Shown here: one piece after another, positions 32,901 through 46,100 of the stretch
Layout of the letters: the number at the start of each line of letters is the position of its first letter
How positions within the stretch are numbered: the first letter of the stretch is position 1
From: Vitis vinifera
Taxonomy: Eukaryota > Streptophyta > Magnoliopsida > Vitales > Vitaceae
Assembly: GCF_030704535.1 (NCBI RefSeq)
Contig: NC_081821.1
Coordinates: forward strand, 8,509,001-8,573,000
Direction of reading: 5' to 3'
Length of the DNA stretch: 64,000 nucleotides
Translations under genes and position numbers: made by a program
The notes under the pieces: generated by a model
The model's database searches: none
What the model saw: only the letters and a program-made list of their open reading frames with translations
What the model was told of the DNA's origin: nothing

Positions 32901-35752
32901 TTCCTTTTTGTCAACGGACAATTGCCACAGTGTATAGGAGCTGGAATTGTGTTTCATTAAACTATTGTTTGCAACAGTTTTTGTCTTGTTTGGGTTCTGA
33001 TAGAAATGAATGGTTTGTTTGTTTCATGAGTGAATTATGTTCTGTAAATATGAAATTGATGGGGGGTGGCTTCTTGTTAAGGAACATTTTGTTGATAAAG
33101 TTCTCCTTGGTTGTTGAGATCAAGCAGAAAAGAGATCAGCTTGACATAAGTGCAACACCTTCCACTGATTTCACCATCGTTGCCTCACTGTGCTGAGGTC
33201 ACTGCTTCTTTGGTTGCCTAATGATAATTAACTCTTACTTTCCAAAACAATTTGACTCATGGTTGAAATTCCTTTGTACCAAAACTTCCACCATCCTCTC
33301 GAAAAGGGCCTTTTTAGTATGTCGATGGCACATACTTATGCTTGATTTCATGAATCATTTCTCTACCTTAAAGGGCGTAAAAACTGTTTTCAGGACCTCT
33401 CATTAAATGATCTGATGTGTATTGGCAATACTGTAATTAGGAATTGCCATTGTTTCACTTGAAAAAAAGTCACTAAAGCATTTCATGCCTTCTTTCTTGT
33501 TTGTAGGGGAAGCTTCAAATTTGTTGATACTGTTACACCAAATGAATCATATGTAGGATTTCAGGCTCATCCTCCATATATTGTACATAGGAAAGCCTAT
33601 GAATTTTCTAAGCAGATGCCTACAGTCCTTCAGTTTGAGAGGCTTCATCGGTGTAGTCTTTGGGCAGAGTTATTCCAGGATGATTCTCCTGATGGAGATG
33701 ATATTGCCTTGTACTTTTTCCCTGGCAGATTTGGGAGGTCAGTTTGCAGCTCAGTTTTGGGCTTAATCCTTCTTTCTATAAGGTTTTGGCCTGCCTTTTT
33801 TTAGCCTAGTATTTCAAAACACCTTTTTTTTTTCTTGCAGGTCCAGACGAGATTATGTACACCTTCTTGAACTCTTGGAAACACAGGATTTGGCAATGAG
33901 AAGTCATATAGATGGTGTAGAGTTGCTGTTATTTACATCTAAACAAATGCACAGAGACTTTCAGAGTGAGTTCTATAGTTTCTATAACATACAATTTTTT
34001 TTGCCCTTTTTTATGGACAAGTATGAATGACTAAATTTTTGGGCTTCTTACCTTCTTCCATTTTCCCTTTTTCCTAAATGAATTAATTTCAGGGTTTCTT
34101 ATCTTTTCCTTTTCTGGAAGAAGGTTTTCTGGTTAACATTTTCAAACATCTTTGCAATTCAATGTATTATTTGCTATTGATATTTCAGATTCCATGTCCC
34201 ATAGACAAGAATTATTTTGTAACATGACCAAGAAAGCAATACATGTACAGCAAGAAGTATTCAAGTTAGTCCATAAGAAAAGAAACTACCCTTTTCTTTG
34301 CATTGTTTACTAAATACTTTTTAGAAGTGTTAAACCACCAATTTTCTTAAAAGCTTAAGTTTGTAGGATTTGGTTCGATAATGCATATTATGCTCTTTAA
34401 CACCCTCCCATACATGTAGCCCCATACCTGCACGTGGAGAGAGACATGACCCGTAGACAAACAACCATAATCAACCTCTTTTGGGCTTACATGTGTGCTT
34501 TAGGCTTTGATGCATGTTGAACAACCAATTTTCTTAAAAGCTTAAGCTTGTAGGATTTGAGTCCATAATGTATATCATGCTTTTTAACAAAAAACATATT
34601 GTGAATCATCATATTGTTGTTCAAAAAAATCATTTTGATTAAGTGATTTAAGGATTCTTGGCAATGACCATAAATTATCCCAAGAAAGGAAAATCATATA
34701 CATGTGTATTGTATATGCACACACACACGCATCCTTTCAGTCTTTATTCTAATCTTGATAAAGACCGATCAAAATGCAGGTAAAACATTAAACTGAGTAT
34801 CATTTTATGAAACACCGATTATTTTGTGCATCTGTGAACTGACTAGCCCATTCTGTCTCTGGTGTGTGCCTCTTAATAAGTGCCTTCATGATGATGACAT
34901 TAACTGTTGTATCTCTGAATGCTATGCAGGAATAGACACGCAATACTATCTATGGGGAGTATTCCGTTGTGTAAAAACTAAGGAAACTGTTATCAAAGAA
35001 GGCATGAACATTCCTCTGTTGGTTCCTCCTTCAGAACATCCTGGTGATGATCATTCTAATAAAGATAACAGTGAAGTTGTGGATATGGAAATTGACATGG
35101 TAGGTGGAAAGAATGTGGGAAGAGTTGATGAAGCTGTTGGGAAGGTTAAAAAAGAACAATGCAACAACTGTGACTCGTTTCCTGGGTTCACTGAGAAAGT
35201 TGAAAACAGGTTGGCCTCTGCAGAACCTATGGGGAGACCATGTACAGATGTGGAAGGACCTCCAGGTTTTGAGGAAGTTCTTGACCTTAAAGTAAGGGGC
35301 AATCCATGCAAACCCACCTTTAGGAAGGAAAACCCGTGTCTCAATGGTGAAAAAGCTACTATAAAAAATGAGGATACAAGTACTGAGAAGTTTCCAGTAG
35401 GAGACATGGTATCCCATAGTTTGCAATTCCAGACAGGATTATGGAAACAGTTTAAGGTACTGAAAATCAATTGGTTTTGTCCAAGATGATCACTGATGCT
35501 TCATATGGCACTGAAAATCAATGTTTCAATTTGAATTTTACTGTTTTAACTAATTTTGAAATCCTACAGGTGCCTGCTCGTCAGCTGCCCGCGTATCCAA
35601 TGGACAATAATCCTCTCCGTTTTTCAGAAATGGACAAAAAATATCGCTCAACAGGGAAAGAAAGAAAACTAGAAACAACCAGTGAGAGAAGGTGCCCTGA
35701 AGTAGATGAGAGGAAGAAAGGATTTCCCACTACTTCCTCTAAAAGACCTTAG
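23987..35752 (+). CDS. PHD-finger protein with AIPP2-like (SPOC-like) domain
   Basis: Complete gene, nine exons: 23987-24022, 27311-27396, 27913-28406, 29121-29276, 32159-32279, 33507-33737, 33841-33965, 34930-35456, 35570-35752. All junctions are GT-AG with phase kept; 652 aa. Residues about 14-62 are a C4HC3 PHD finger (CDIC, TCIKC, EHIYC, TCEEC), a module that reads histone tails. Residues about 280-430, with PPIIPPKLDNIP, VWKGSF and YYLWGVFR, match the domain of plant AIPP2-type proteins, which work with BAH proteins in transcriptional silencing and RNA polymerase II control. The C-terminal part is low-complexity, acidic then basic. The short N-terminus and size recall Arabidopsis At1g43770. 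Role as a nuclear chromatin reader is inferred. The start is the first of two tandem ATGs. The first intron (3.3 kb) could hide a further small exon. Confidence 0.85.
29549..31030 (-). mobile_element. Small non-autonomous copia-like LTR element in a PHD-gene intron
   Basis: Two related, diverged segments, about 29549-30042 and 30625-31030, share blocks in the same order: tgtaaagataaag, ttttaacatggtttggt, aggaatatgtattaaa. They flank about 580 bp without a reading frame. Just left of the right copy lies agctttgataccaa, the reverse complement of a copia primer-binding site (TTGGTATCAAAGC). So the copies are LTRs and the element lies on the minus strand. Size and lack of coding fit a TRIM-type or decayed copia element. 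Ends are approximate and no target duplication was found. Confidence 0.6.
30767..31798 (+). repeat. 344-bp tandem triplication in a PHD-gene intron
   Basis: Three head-to-tail copies of 344 bp (30767-31110, 31111-31454, 31455-31798). Only scattered differences are seen, for example attagg against atcagg in copy 1 and acactt against cgctt at the end of copy 3. Each unit holds the right part of the LTR-like segment plus about 80 bp of flank. Open frames within it are incidental. Confidence 0.92.
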
Positions 35753-36254
35753 AGCCTGCAAATATTTCAATTTTTTTTCCCTATAGAAACCAGATTTGAA
35801 GTTAGGAAAGTTCAGAGTGAATCTACTGTATATCAGTCATTTACCAGACACCATTAGAGAAGATGCTCAGGGATAGAAATATGTGTTGACAGTGCTGTAC
35901 AGCTGAAGCTTTGAATTACATGGGCAAAGTATACCAAAAATTATAACACAGGTACAGATATGGGTTTTTTTTTTTGTACTGAGGCTTATTGATCAACGGA
36001 TGGTTAGTAAATATATGGTGTAGAGAGATTTATGATGTGTACATGAAGGAGATGGATCTTCCCACTGACTGTAACAACACCTGAGTTCTGGGTGTGTTGT
36101 AACTCAAATCATCAAGTCTATGCAAAGCCCATGAGGGTCTTTTGGTTTGTCATAGAGGATGTGATGGACAGGAAAATGTAAACAAAATTATTTAGAATTT
36201 TTTTTACTTTTTATTAGATTTTTATTCTGTTTGTGGAAGAGAACGATATTAAAG

Positions 36255-36623
36255 ACTTATTTGGTAATTATTTTCAAAAATAGTTTTCTATTATCTAAAA
36301 AGAAAAAGAAAAACATATTGAATAATAAAAAACTATTTTTTATTTTCTGTTCTTAAGAATAAAAAACAGATATTTTCAAATAATAATTTTTAATTATTTT
36401 TATTTGTTTTTTGAAAACTATTTTTAAAAATAATTATATAAATATGTATAATGATTAAAAATAAAATTATAAGCATAAAAATTATTTTTAAAATACATTT
36501 AAAAATGTTTTAAGTTCCTAAACAAATTTTTGTTTTATAAAACATCAAAAAAATGAATTTAAAAAATTGTTTTTAAAAATTATTTTTTTAAATTATTTTA
36601 AAAAATAGTTACCAAACATAACC
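36255..36623. mobile_element. AT-rich MITE-like element
   Basis: The left end, ttatttggtaattattttca, and the right end, which reads ggttatgtttggtaactatt on the other strand, are imperfect terminal inverted repeats. The interior is A/T homopolymers with no coding. It probably belongs to a Tourist- or hAT-type MITE class. Confidence 0.45.
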
Positions 36624-36649
36624 TAAACATAACCTTTCATCTTAAAAAA

Positions 36650-36840
36650 ATAATTATGTCATATTTGATTTTATTGGAAAAATAAAAAAATAATTATAGT
36701 TAAAATTAATTAAAAGTTTATACAATTTTAAATTATTTAATTTGTATATAAAAAATAAATAAAAATTTTATTTACTTTTAAATTATTTATTTATCTTTTT
36801 TTTTTTTTTTTTTCATAAATTTCCCACAAAATTTTCAAAA
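36650..36840. mobile_element. Partial copy of an AT-rich repeat family (copy 1 of 3)
   Basis: Shares the ordered blocks catatttgattttat, aattatagttaaaatta, aatttatacaattttaaaattattta-like and ...aaataagtaaa with the segments at 49381-49673 and 57621-57931. It ends in a T-rich tract. Non-coding. Confidence 0.45.
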
Positions 36841-37145
36841 ACCTTGGCAGGAACTAGGAAGTAATGAAGTACGTTGCCGGGAATTTTAAGGCTTGTTGCC
36901 TTAAACCCTTTTCCAGGTGATCAGGAGGCGTACATCAGATGTGATCAGACCACATCACAACCTAATCTGGTAGGCTAGGATGCTCAGAATAACTTCTCTA
37001 TCATAACTCCTCTCTGTTCGCATCAAATCATCTTCCCTCCAAATCAAATCATTTTCCCGAATTTTCTTTTTGTCTTCTCTCACTTTCCATCCTGTTTCTC
37101 TCCATTCATCTTGGACTTCGAGCCTCAGTTACTCAGAGATAGGGC

Positions 37146-40100
37146 ATGGAGGTGAACTCCGAGAAAGGCGATCGTCGGCGACGCGTGGGCCTCGTCTACG
37201 ATGATCGTATGTGTGAGCATGCCACAGCAGATGGTGATCCTCACCCCGAGAATCCCGATCGGATTAGGGCCATCTGGAAGAAGCTCGAAAGCGCTGGAAT
37301 TCCTCAGAGGTTTCCGCTGCTCTTCTCCTCAACTATTGGTTCTTTTTTTACGTTATCTTTGATTGCAAGAAAGTAGATTAGTTAAGGAAAATGATTTGAC
37401 CAGGTTTGGGTTTGATTCCACTCACAGAAAATTAAACATGCTATTTTCTGTTTAATGTCGTTTCTTTAAAAAAATTATGTGGTGATTGATAAAAGCATTT
37501 GACCATTTGGGGTATTACTAAGTCCCATGTGTAGTAATTCAGATTTGAATTTTTCTGCTAATTGGACTGGAAAATGGGAATTTAGTTTTATTTTGGATGC
37601 GCCGAAAATTTCTCCCGGATTTTGCTTCTTGGGTTTCCCTTTTCCACTTTCACTTTCCATTTTTTTTGTCTCTTTATATGTCAAATTGCTTTCATGCTGT
37701 ATTGGGCAACATGATGGTAACTCAAATAATCTTCATCTAATATGAATTTTGGCTGAAGCCGGAAGGTATTGACTTGGTTGAATGTTGTTTTTAAATGTGC
37801 TCTTCTTTTCTTTCAGATGTGTGGTTTTCAATGCTAAAGAAGCAGAAGATAAACATATACTATCAGTTCACAGCAATAATCATGTCAATTTGATTAAAAA
37901 CATTAGCTCCAAACAATTTGATTCAAGAAGAAATAGGATTGCGTCAAAGTTTAATTCCATCTATATGAATGAAGGCTCATCGGAGGCTGCTTATCTTGCT
38001 GCTGGCTCTGTGATTGAGGTAATAATTCTTAGGCATGCTTTATATGTTTGAATGTTTAGGGTTTTTCTTTTTCAAGGAAGAGAAAGAAGTGTTCACACAT
38101 GCCTATATTTTATTAAGAATGTGGTAGATTAATCTTCCTACAAGTTAATTATGATGAATATTGTTAACGATTATTTAATTTTCTATATCACAAGCTAAAA
38201 TATGGGGACAAAAATGGCCTTATGCAAATGGACTACAATGGGCTCTTCTGTTGAATTTTTGTATCACATTCTCTTGCCCTTAAATGACATGATTATGATA
38301 AACATATAGTTAAATGTGAAATGTGAAAAGTTCAAAGTGGATTTGTTTGTAGCTCAAACTCTTATTTTTGAAATTATTTAAGTGCATTTCAGCTGGCATT
38401 CTTTTTCCTTTTAAGTTTCGAAAATTTTAGTCTCAGTCTCTGAAACTGTAAAATTTTTTACTAGATGCTATTTTTTGAAGAGGAAAACTTTACATAGCCG
38501 AATGTTTCAAAGCATGCTCTGGAAAGTTTTTAAAAGGTTGAGTTTGAGTTGCTCTAGTTATCCCTGCACTAAAACGAATTTCAAAACCATGGATGAAAAG
38601 GCATGCTCCACTTAATCATGTCATTGAATTTGTGTACCTTTTGGTTTGATTTTCAAAGCTTAATTTTAATTATTTTTCTGAATTAGGTTGCTGAGAGGGT
38701 CGCCAAAGGGGAGTTGAGTTCTGCTTTTGCCATTGTTAGGCCTCCTGGACATCATGCAGAGCAAAATGAGCCAATGGGATTTTGTCTATACAACAATGTG
38801 GCTATTGCAACAAGTTTTCTCTTGAATGAAAGAGTAAGATATTTTAGTTATTCAGCAACTAAAATCTCTATTTTAGCTTCTTGAATGGTCATGGTATTCT
38901 GCATTCCTTGTTTCTAAACCTAGAAATATGCAGTTTGAATTGAAGCTTCATTTTCTACCTTTAGTGAACTCTTTTTATGTTGCAGCCGGACATTAAAAAA
39001 ATCCTGATTGTTGATTGGGATGTTCATCATGGTAATGGCACTCAAAAGATGTTCTGGAAGGATCCTCGAGTTCTATTTTTTTCTGTTCATAGGTAATAGA
39101 AAGTTGAATTACTAAGTTCTTTTTTTCCTCCTGATTGATCTCATCTACTTCTGATGTCAGTGTTACATTGCCTAATATTCACAAATACTCCTGGATAATA
39201 GTTGGTTTAATATGCATGAAACATATTTTTGCTATTTACAATTGACATGGATATAGTTAATGATCATGGGAGACACTAAACTTTATTAATTGAATTGTTA
39301 AAATATCAATTTTCTTATGACTTTCATCGAAAAAATAGTTCCATACAAGTATACAAATTATTGCCCAAACAAGGAGTTTGTTTACAAAAAAACTGTAATG
39401 TAATCACGAGAAAAGAAGTTATAAGTCGGTGGCAGTTGGTTTTGATTAAGACATGTCATGTCTGAAGATATTATTTATTCTGACAATAATAATGTTTATT
39501 TTTGTGTGCATGAGTGGGTGTATACATTTATATTCTAATCATCGATAATATAAAGGAATCTTTCCAAAACATTATTGATTATTAGGTAATAACTTTATTA
39601 ATTATCTACCGTAGAACCAAGTTTATTTCCCAAAATATTATTAATTATTGGAAATGTTAGTTTGTAAAATATTAATTATTAGCGTATCAATTATAATTTT
39701 TTGTTGCTTGTCAACAATCTATTTGGTGATCTAACTGTTTTTAGCTTTTAGCTTGATTGGTTTTTGTTGTTCTGAATATTCAAGATTCAAAATTGACCCC
39801 TAGTTATAGTGATTGCATGGGTTGTCCTCTTCTGTAGGCATGAGTTTGGGAGTTTTTATCCCGCAAACGATGAAGGTTTTTATGCTATGACTGGAGAAGG
39901 ACCAGGTGCTGGATACAATATAAATGTTCCTTGGGAGAATGGACGATGTGGTGATGCTGATTATCTCGCCGTTTGGGACCATATATTAATTCCTGTTGCC
40001 AAGGATTTTAATCCAGACATTGTTATAATCTCTGCAGGATTTGATGCAGGTTTTGTGGTTGTAACCTTATCTCTTGGAGATTTGTCAATTATCTTCCCTT

Positions 40101-43100
40101 TTCCTTTTTCCCCCCCTACTTCACAAGCTTTGTTAGTATCTTTATTAGATGTTTCATTTGAGTTATATCCATCTATGCATAATTGTTTGAATGCCTATTT
40201 GATAACCCAAATGGTAGCCTAGTTACTTGGTGTTCTTACGTATAAAGCTAGTTTCTAGTTATACATGGTATCTGTTGCATTCTTACTGTTAAATTATTCA
40301 AGTAACAAACAATTCCAAGCATTTTATTGTGCATGATGATAATATAGATCAAGATTTATAAAAGAAACTTCTTCAATAAAGAATGATATTTATGGCGTGG
40401 AGGTTGGGTATGGGTTGGGATGTTGCAGAAAAGCTGAAATCAAACATGAAAATTCATGCCATTCTTTGTCTATATTTAGCAAATATATGATTGCAAGAAA
40501 TGCAGTTTTTAAATTGTTGTAAAAAACCTTGAAAAATAATATTCAAAATTAATTCATGTCAAAGGGCAAGTTTAGTATTGCTGTGATTCATAAAATAACC
40601 AATCATTAATAATTAAGATCACAAAGTAACATCAAGATATACAAGTATAGATCTTAGTCATAATGATTGAGTGTAAAGAGATGACAAAATTACGTTAAAT
40701 TTATGTATACACATTTTAGTGGGTGGGGGAGGCAAACAAATAGAAGGCTTTAAGGGGTGCCTATCAAAAAAAGAGGATGCAACCCAAGGGCACATGATGT
40801 ATTTAAGCAGTGCACAAAAACACTAACAAACACCAAAGCTAAGCTAATCAATCCCCATATTATCCACAAAATCCAAAAAAGACATCTTATGGGAGCCCAA
40901 GTCCCTGCTTGACAAAAAAGATAAAAGACTTTAGAACTGAATTTTTCAGCTCCATGCAAGATTGCTACACTCCTTGGGATATTTTTGTATTATGCTCTTT
41001 CCAACTTCCAAGTGATCCAAAACATACTTAATGGGATCATCCTCCAGACATTCTCCCAATTGTTTCCAACAAAAGAGCTGTTCCAGCTGAGAATGGCTTC
41101 TTTAATTAAATGAGGAAACACCTAAAACACCAAAAAGAGAGAAGACTGAAGACTGCAATCCATAGGTCCATTTGCAATGAATGATGATGTGTATTGCAGA
41201 TTCCATATCATCTTTGCAAAGATAAAACTTATTGACCAAGCTTGTCTTCTATTTTATAAGCTGGTCTAAAGTCAAGATTTTCTCCCAAACGGCCTCCCAT
41301 GCAAAAACCAAACTTAGAGAGCACTCTAGAGTTCTAAATCAGCTAAGTAGGAATGGAGAAAGGCTCCTCAGAGACCAGGTTTTAGTGTGATCTAATGGAA
41401 AACTTAAAGGATGCGTTTCTTTTTTAAATTTTTTGGGAGGCATTAAGATACGTCATCATTGTTTTGTAATTTATCTTGTAATTTGCATAGTACTCTTTCA
41501 AAGATTTAATATTTCTGTATGGATATCTGCAATAAAAAATTTTTCTCTTCCTTGGCTTTGTTATACATTGATAATTGATAGAGCTTCAATTATTTGATGA
41601 GTGCTGGTTATTTCTGTTTTGGTTCATTTTCTATTTTGTATTTTAATCTTTCTCAATATAATGCAGCAATTGGTGATCCCTTGGGGGGGTGTCATGTCAC
41701 ACCATATGGATATTCTGTTATGTTGAAAAAGGTTAGTTTTGAAATGATTTTTTATTTTTATTTTTTTGGTATGTGTATTTTCTTTGTTATTTGCACCAAT
41801 GGTATAATGAAGTTGCTTGCATTATTAGGGTAAAAAGAATTGATGACATGGATGACATGACAATATTTCTATTACCTTGATGTTGGATTTGCTTTTGCCT
41901 CTTTTTTCTCTAGCTGGAATTACAGTTGGTGTTTATCCTCTCAATTTAGTTTTCAGTAAATTCCATCTCTGAATTCTCTTTAAAGTGGCGTCTACAAGTA
42001 CTTTATGTGCATTTGCTCTAACAATTTCATTTTTATTGTTCCTTTATTTATTTTTATCAGCTGATGGAGTTTTCTGAAGGAAAGATTATAATGGCATTAG
42101 AAGGTGGATACAATCTTGTCTCTTTAGCAAATTCAGTTCTTGCATGTGTTGAGGTTTTGCTAGAAGACAAGCCTATTGCTGGATCTTCAGAGGCCTATCC
42201 ATTCGAGTCAACATGGCGTGTAATACAAGCAGTAAGTTTACATTTCTCAGTATCTTTTACTTCAGGTTGTCCATTTCGCCTCTTGGATCTCTTTACAATT
42301 ACCTCTGTATTATCATGGCACTACCTGCTTCTTGTTTGGCTAATTCATTAATATTCTTTGTTTCAGGTTCGCCAAGAATTGAGTGCATTCTGGCCAACTC
42401 TTGCAGATGAATTACCAAAGAAGCTAACCAGTTGTAAAGCATCTCCACTTCAGGTGATGCTTCTTTACTCATTTTATTCTAAGTGTACAATCATGTCTGT
42501 ACCTAAGATTCATGGGCTGATACAGTTAATAAAACTTTAATATCCTAAGGATAGTTTTCGGTTAGTAAGTCTCATTTGAGTAACCTAAATATCTCAGGTT
42601 GTAGAATCTGCGACAATTCATTAGTTATATTTATTCTATGGCTCTGATAAAAAAATAAAATAAAAATTCTATGGTTGCTAAAGAAAGAGTATGTGTTCAT
42701 GAGATTAACAAAGCCAGTGCAATGCTCATGTTACCTCTTAGGAAAGTGTTGTATTTTTTTAGATTTTGTTTTGATTGAGAACATCTTATTAAGGAAAAAA
42801 GCGATGGAAAAGTTTGGAGGAAACCCCACTCCTCGTCTTCCGAAAAAGAAAAAAAAAGCTTGTTAAAGGAGGTTACTGCAACAAAAGCAGTACATCAATA
42901 CTAATAACAATTTATACAAAACCACCTTAAACATCTATCATAAGTGGACATGCCTTTTTAACACAAAAAATTAAAAATCATCTTAGTCCAACAACACCAG
43001 CTTCTCATTTCCTTTCTCTTAAACATCTAATCATATGTGAACATGCCAAAAAAGGAAAAACATCTTAGTGCTACACCACCACTTACTCAGCTCCTTTCTC

Positions 43101-46100
43101 TTTTCTCTGATTTTCCTTTTACTTATTTATGAAGGTATCCTTAGAGTTGTCACTGAAATTGTTGAACATTTTATCTTGATCCATGTCCCTGAAATAGTGA
43201 ACCATAGGCATCCCCATTGTTGTCAAGGGAATTATACAAATATTGTTATTATATATTTTTTTGGATCAGATAATTTATACAAATATTTTAGTGAAAGAAG
43301 CATTAAATTGAAGACATAAGTCAATGACAATGAAATTAGTGTTCAACTTTTTTACTCATTTGTGTTAGGTTATTAGGTGGAGCAGGTTAGCCACACTAAT
43401 TTGGGGGTGGGGGGGGGGCAGCGCAGTTGGTATGTTCCAGGTATAGTGTGTCAAATCTGTGGGAAGAACAGAAGAGCAATGAAACTTTGCTTTTTGATCT
43501 GGTGAAGAGATGTTAAGATTGGGACTAGGGTAACTAAAATCTCAGCATAATTGGAGATGGGCAGTGGTGGTTTGTCTTGCCAGAGTCCTCTAACACCAGC
43601 CCTCATGTGCGTCAAATCACTATCACTTTCCATAAGATTCTGGCTAGAAGCATACAAGTACCATCATGTGCATGGGTGTTTGGAACCATGTTTTTAGAGG
43701 TGTAATTACTGATTTGACTGCAAAAGCAATAAGATATCAATTTCAATATGGAATGTCACTCTCAACGCCACGGGATACGGTTGATTGGCTAATGTTTCAA
43801 AATTGAATGTTGGTTCATTCGAACCATATAAACTTATATCCAGAACTCCCAGTAAGAGAAAGTTGGAACCTCCTGTGGTGTTCAAAATAAACTTTGTAGC
43901 TGAACACAGATGTTTCTTTCCTCCCACACGTACATAAAGAAATAGATAAACCGGAATGAATTCTAACTCCTGCATGATGAAAAAATTAAGGCAAAAGGTC
44001 CTGGTAAGAACATGATCCTATTGATTGTTATGGATTGCCAACACCAGGAAGTGGAATAATCGGGATTTTCAAGCAACTGGCCAAGCTGAGGGAAGAGAAG
44101 AGGTTCTTAATAGCCTCCTAGTAGATCCAGGCTTGAAACCTTAAGTTGAAAACTCAGCAATCATAGAAGATTTCAAAAGTGGGTTTAGGATTCCCCATAA
44201 GTTGATTCCATTGCATCATGGCCCTTTTAGGTCTTGTATAGAGGGCTGGCGATTGCCAGCTAACTTGGTCAAAAGCTCAAAGTTGGTACTGGGTTTGTTT
44301 GCAGCCTTGTGAATCAAGAGGGTTTGGCAATAGCATTGATGAGTTAGGACCCCAATATGGCATGTGCTGCACCAAGGTTGACATTAGTCCAAATGAAAAG
44401 GTGTTCAGTTAGTATGAAATTTTAGAATCCACCAATGTTTAATGTTCCATTTTGTGGGTGGGGATTGATTAATCCTTTTTCATTTTTTTCTCTATTATTT
44501 TTTTTATTCCTGCCTTTGATTCTATACATCCTGTGTGGATGGGTGTTTTGGCATTCTTTATCCTTTTCCAATAAAAATGAAAGTATAACAAGAAACCGAG
44601 AAAGTAAACTGAAGTGATGAATGTCCAAATTTAGCATCTGGAAATAAATGAGTTTTTGACCTTTTTGCTGTTAGATGTCTTTTGTTCTTTTTCCTCTGGT
44701 AACTCTTATTTTTCAGTGTTTAATGCTATATGTGCGGCCTATAAGATGGTTATGTTGATCTTCTAGCAGCTTCTGGTCGCAAGCTCTGATTCTGAAGATG
44801 AAAGTGACATAGATCTGCATATTAGAGCAGAAAATCTTGAGGCAGTTGTTCAGGATGGCCTTTCAAAACTGAAAGTTGATGAAGATAGTCATGGTAAAGA
44901 GATATCTTAAATGCCTCATCTGAAAATTCTTTTCCTTTTTATTTTTCTTATGTGAGGGGCTTGAAAGTGGACACAGATCTGGTGGCCACCTGGAGATCAG
45001 AGTTGTCAAAAATTGATGTTTGGTATGCCTCTTTTGGATCGAATATGTGGAAATCAAGATTTCTGTGCTACATTGAAGGTGGACAGGTAAGGTTTTACTT
45101 ACTCCACAAAAATGTCCCTAAATTACTTAAATCCTGAAACAGATCTTGGGGCTTTGTTTGGATCATGTAAATTGGTAGGGAAAGAAAAAAAATGTAGGAA
45201 AGAATTTAAAATATTTTCTTTGGTTTACTGTGGAAAATAAATGTAATGAAAATTATTTAGAAATTTTACTTTTTCAGGCTTTTTTATTCTTTATATAGTG
45301 AAGAAAAGAAGATTAATAAATTTGGAGAAACAAGCAAAAAAATCTATGAAGTTTAAATTTACTTATTGTGTTCCTTTTTTTTTTTCCTGTCTATTTTCTG
45401 TTCCTTGTACTTTTCCTTGAACTTTCCAAGATCCATAGAGGTAATTGATTGTGTAGCTTCAAAGATTGTCAAACATTTGAATGGCATTTATTGTTTTTTG
45501 TTTTGCCTTGAGATATCAATTTTGAGCAGTCATCCTTATCCTACGAAATACAAGAATCACTTACAATAATAAGCTTACTTTATGCCAAAGAATGAAGTAA
45601 ATCAAAGGAAAAAAAATGAAAATTACAAAATAAAATAAAATTGAGCGAAAAACAAGAGAAAACATGATAAGAAGAAACGTACCTTGCTTCTCCTCCTGAT
45701 GTCATTTTGGGTTACCTTTTATTGTTTACCTCAAGAAACATGGAAATGGATCTTCCTCTTGATCACTTGTTGCAAAAGGTGCAACTTTTCAAATTTCCTT
45801 CCAAGAGGACTATGGCTGGGCACTGCCTTGATGCACATGCTACCAAACTGGAGCAAAATTTGTTATGTCTTTGACCATTTGTGTAGCCTGGGTACTGCTA
45901 GCTGTGCATGGCCTTAAACATACTGCAAATCAGTTTTTTTTTTTGTTCATTTTTATGTTTCCTCCTTTAACATTTGTGAAATAACTTCTAGTTGGAAGGT
46001 ATGGAAAAGCGATGTTCCGGTTCAGTGGATAGAAACCCACCAAAAGAGATTATGTGGAAGACTGTCCCTCATCGTTTATTCTTTGGTCGTGATCATTCCA

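Larger units (their letters stand above)
35753..37145. other. Intergenic stretch between the PHD and HDA5 genes
   Basis: Contains the 3' UTR of the PHD gene, then AT-rich MITE-like sequence (36255-36840) and the HDA5 promoter and leader. A pyrimidine-rich leader (ttctctcactttccatcctg) precedes the HDA5 start. No exon is supported. Confidence 0.6.

Noticed and set aside
34189..34265. Possible extra exon of the PHD gene (acceptor at 34188, donor after ttcaa)
   Set aside because: It is open, but it would interrupt the conserved join into YYLWGVFR; direct splicing from 33965 to 34930 keeps phase and domain.
44957..44967. Upstream acceptor (gtgag/gggcttg) for HDA5 exon 10
   Set aside because: Using it would put TGA in frame after the preceding exon; the acceptor ending at 44967 keeps phase and gives the expected protein.
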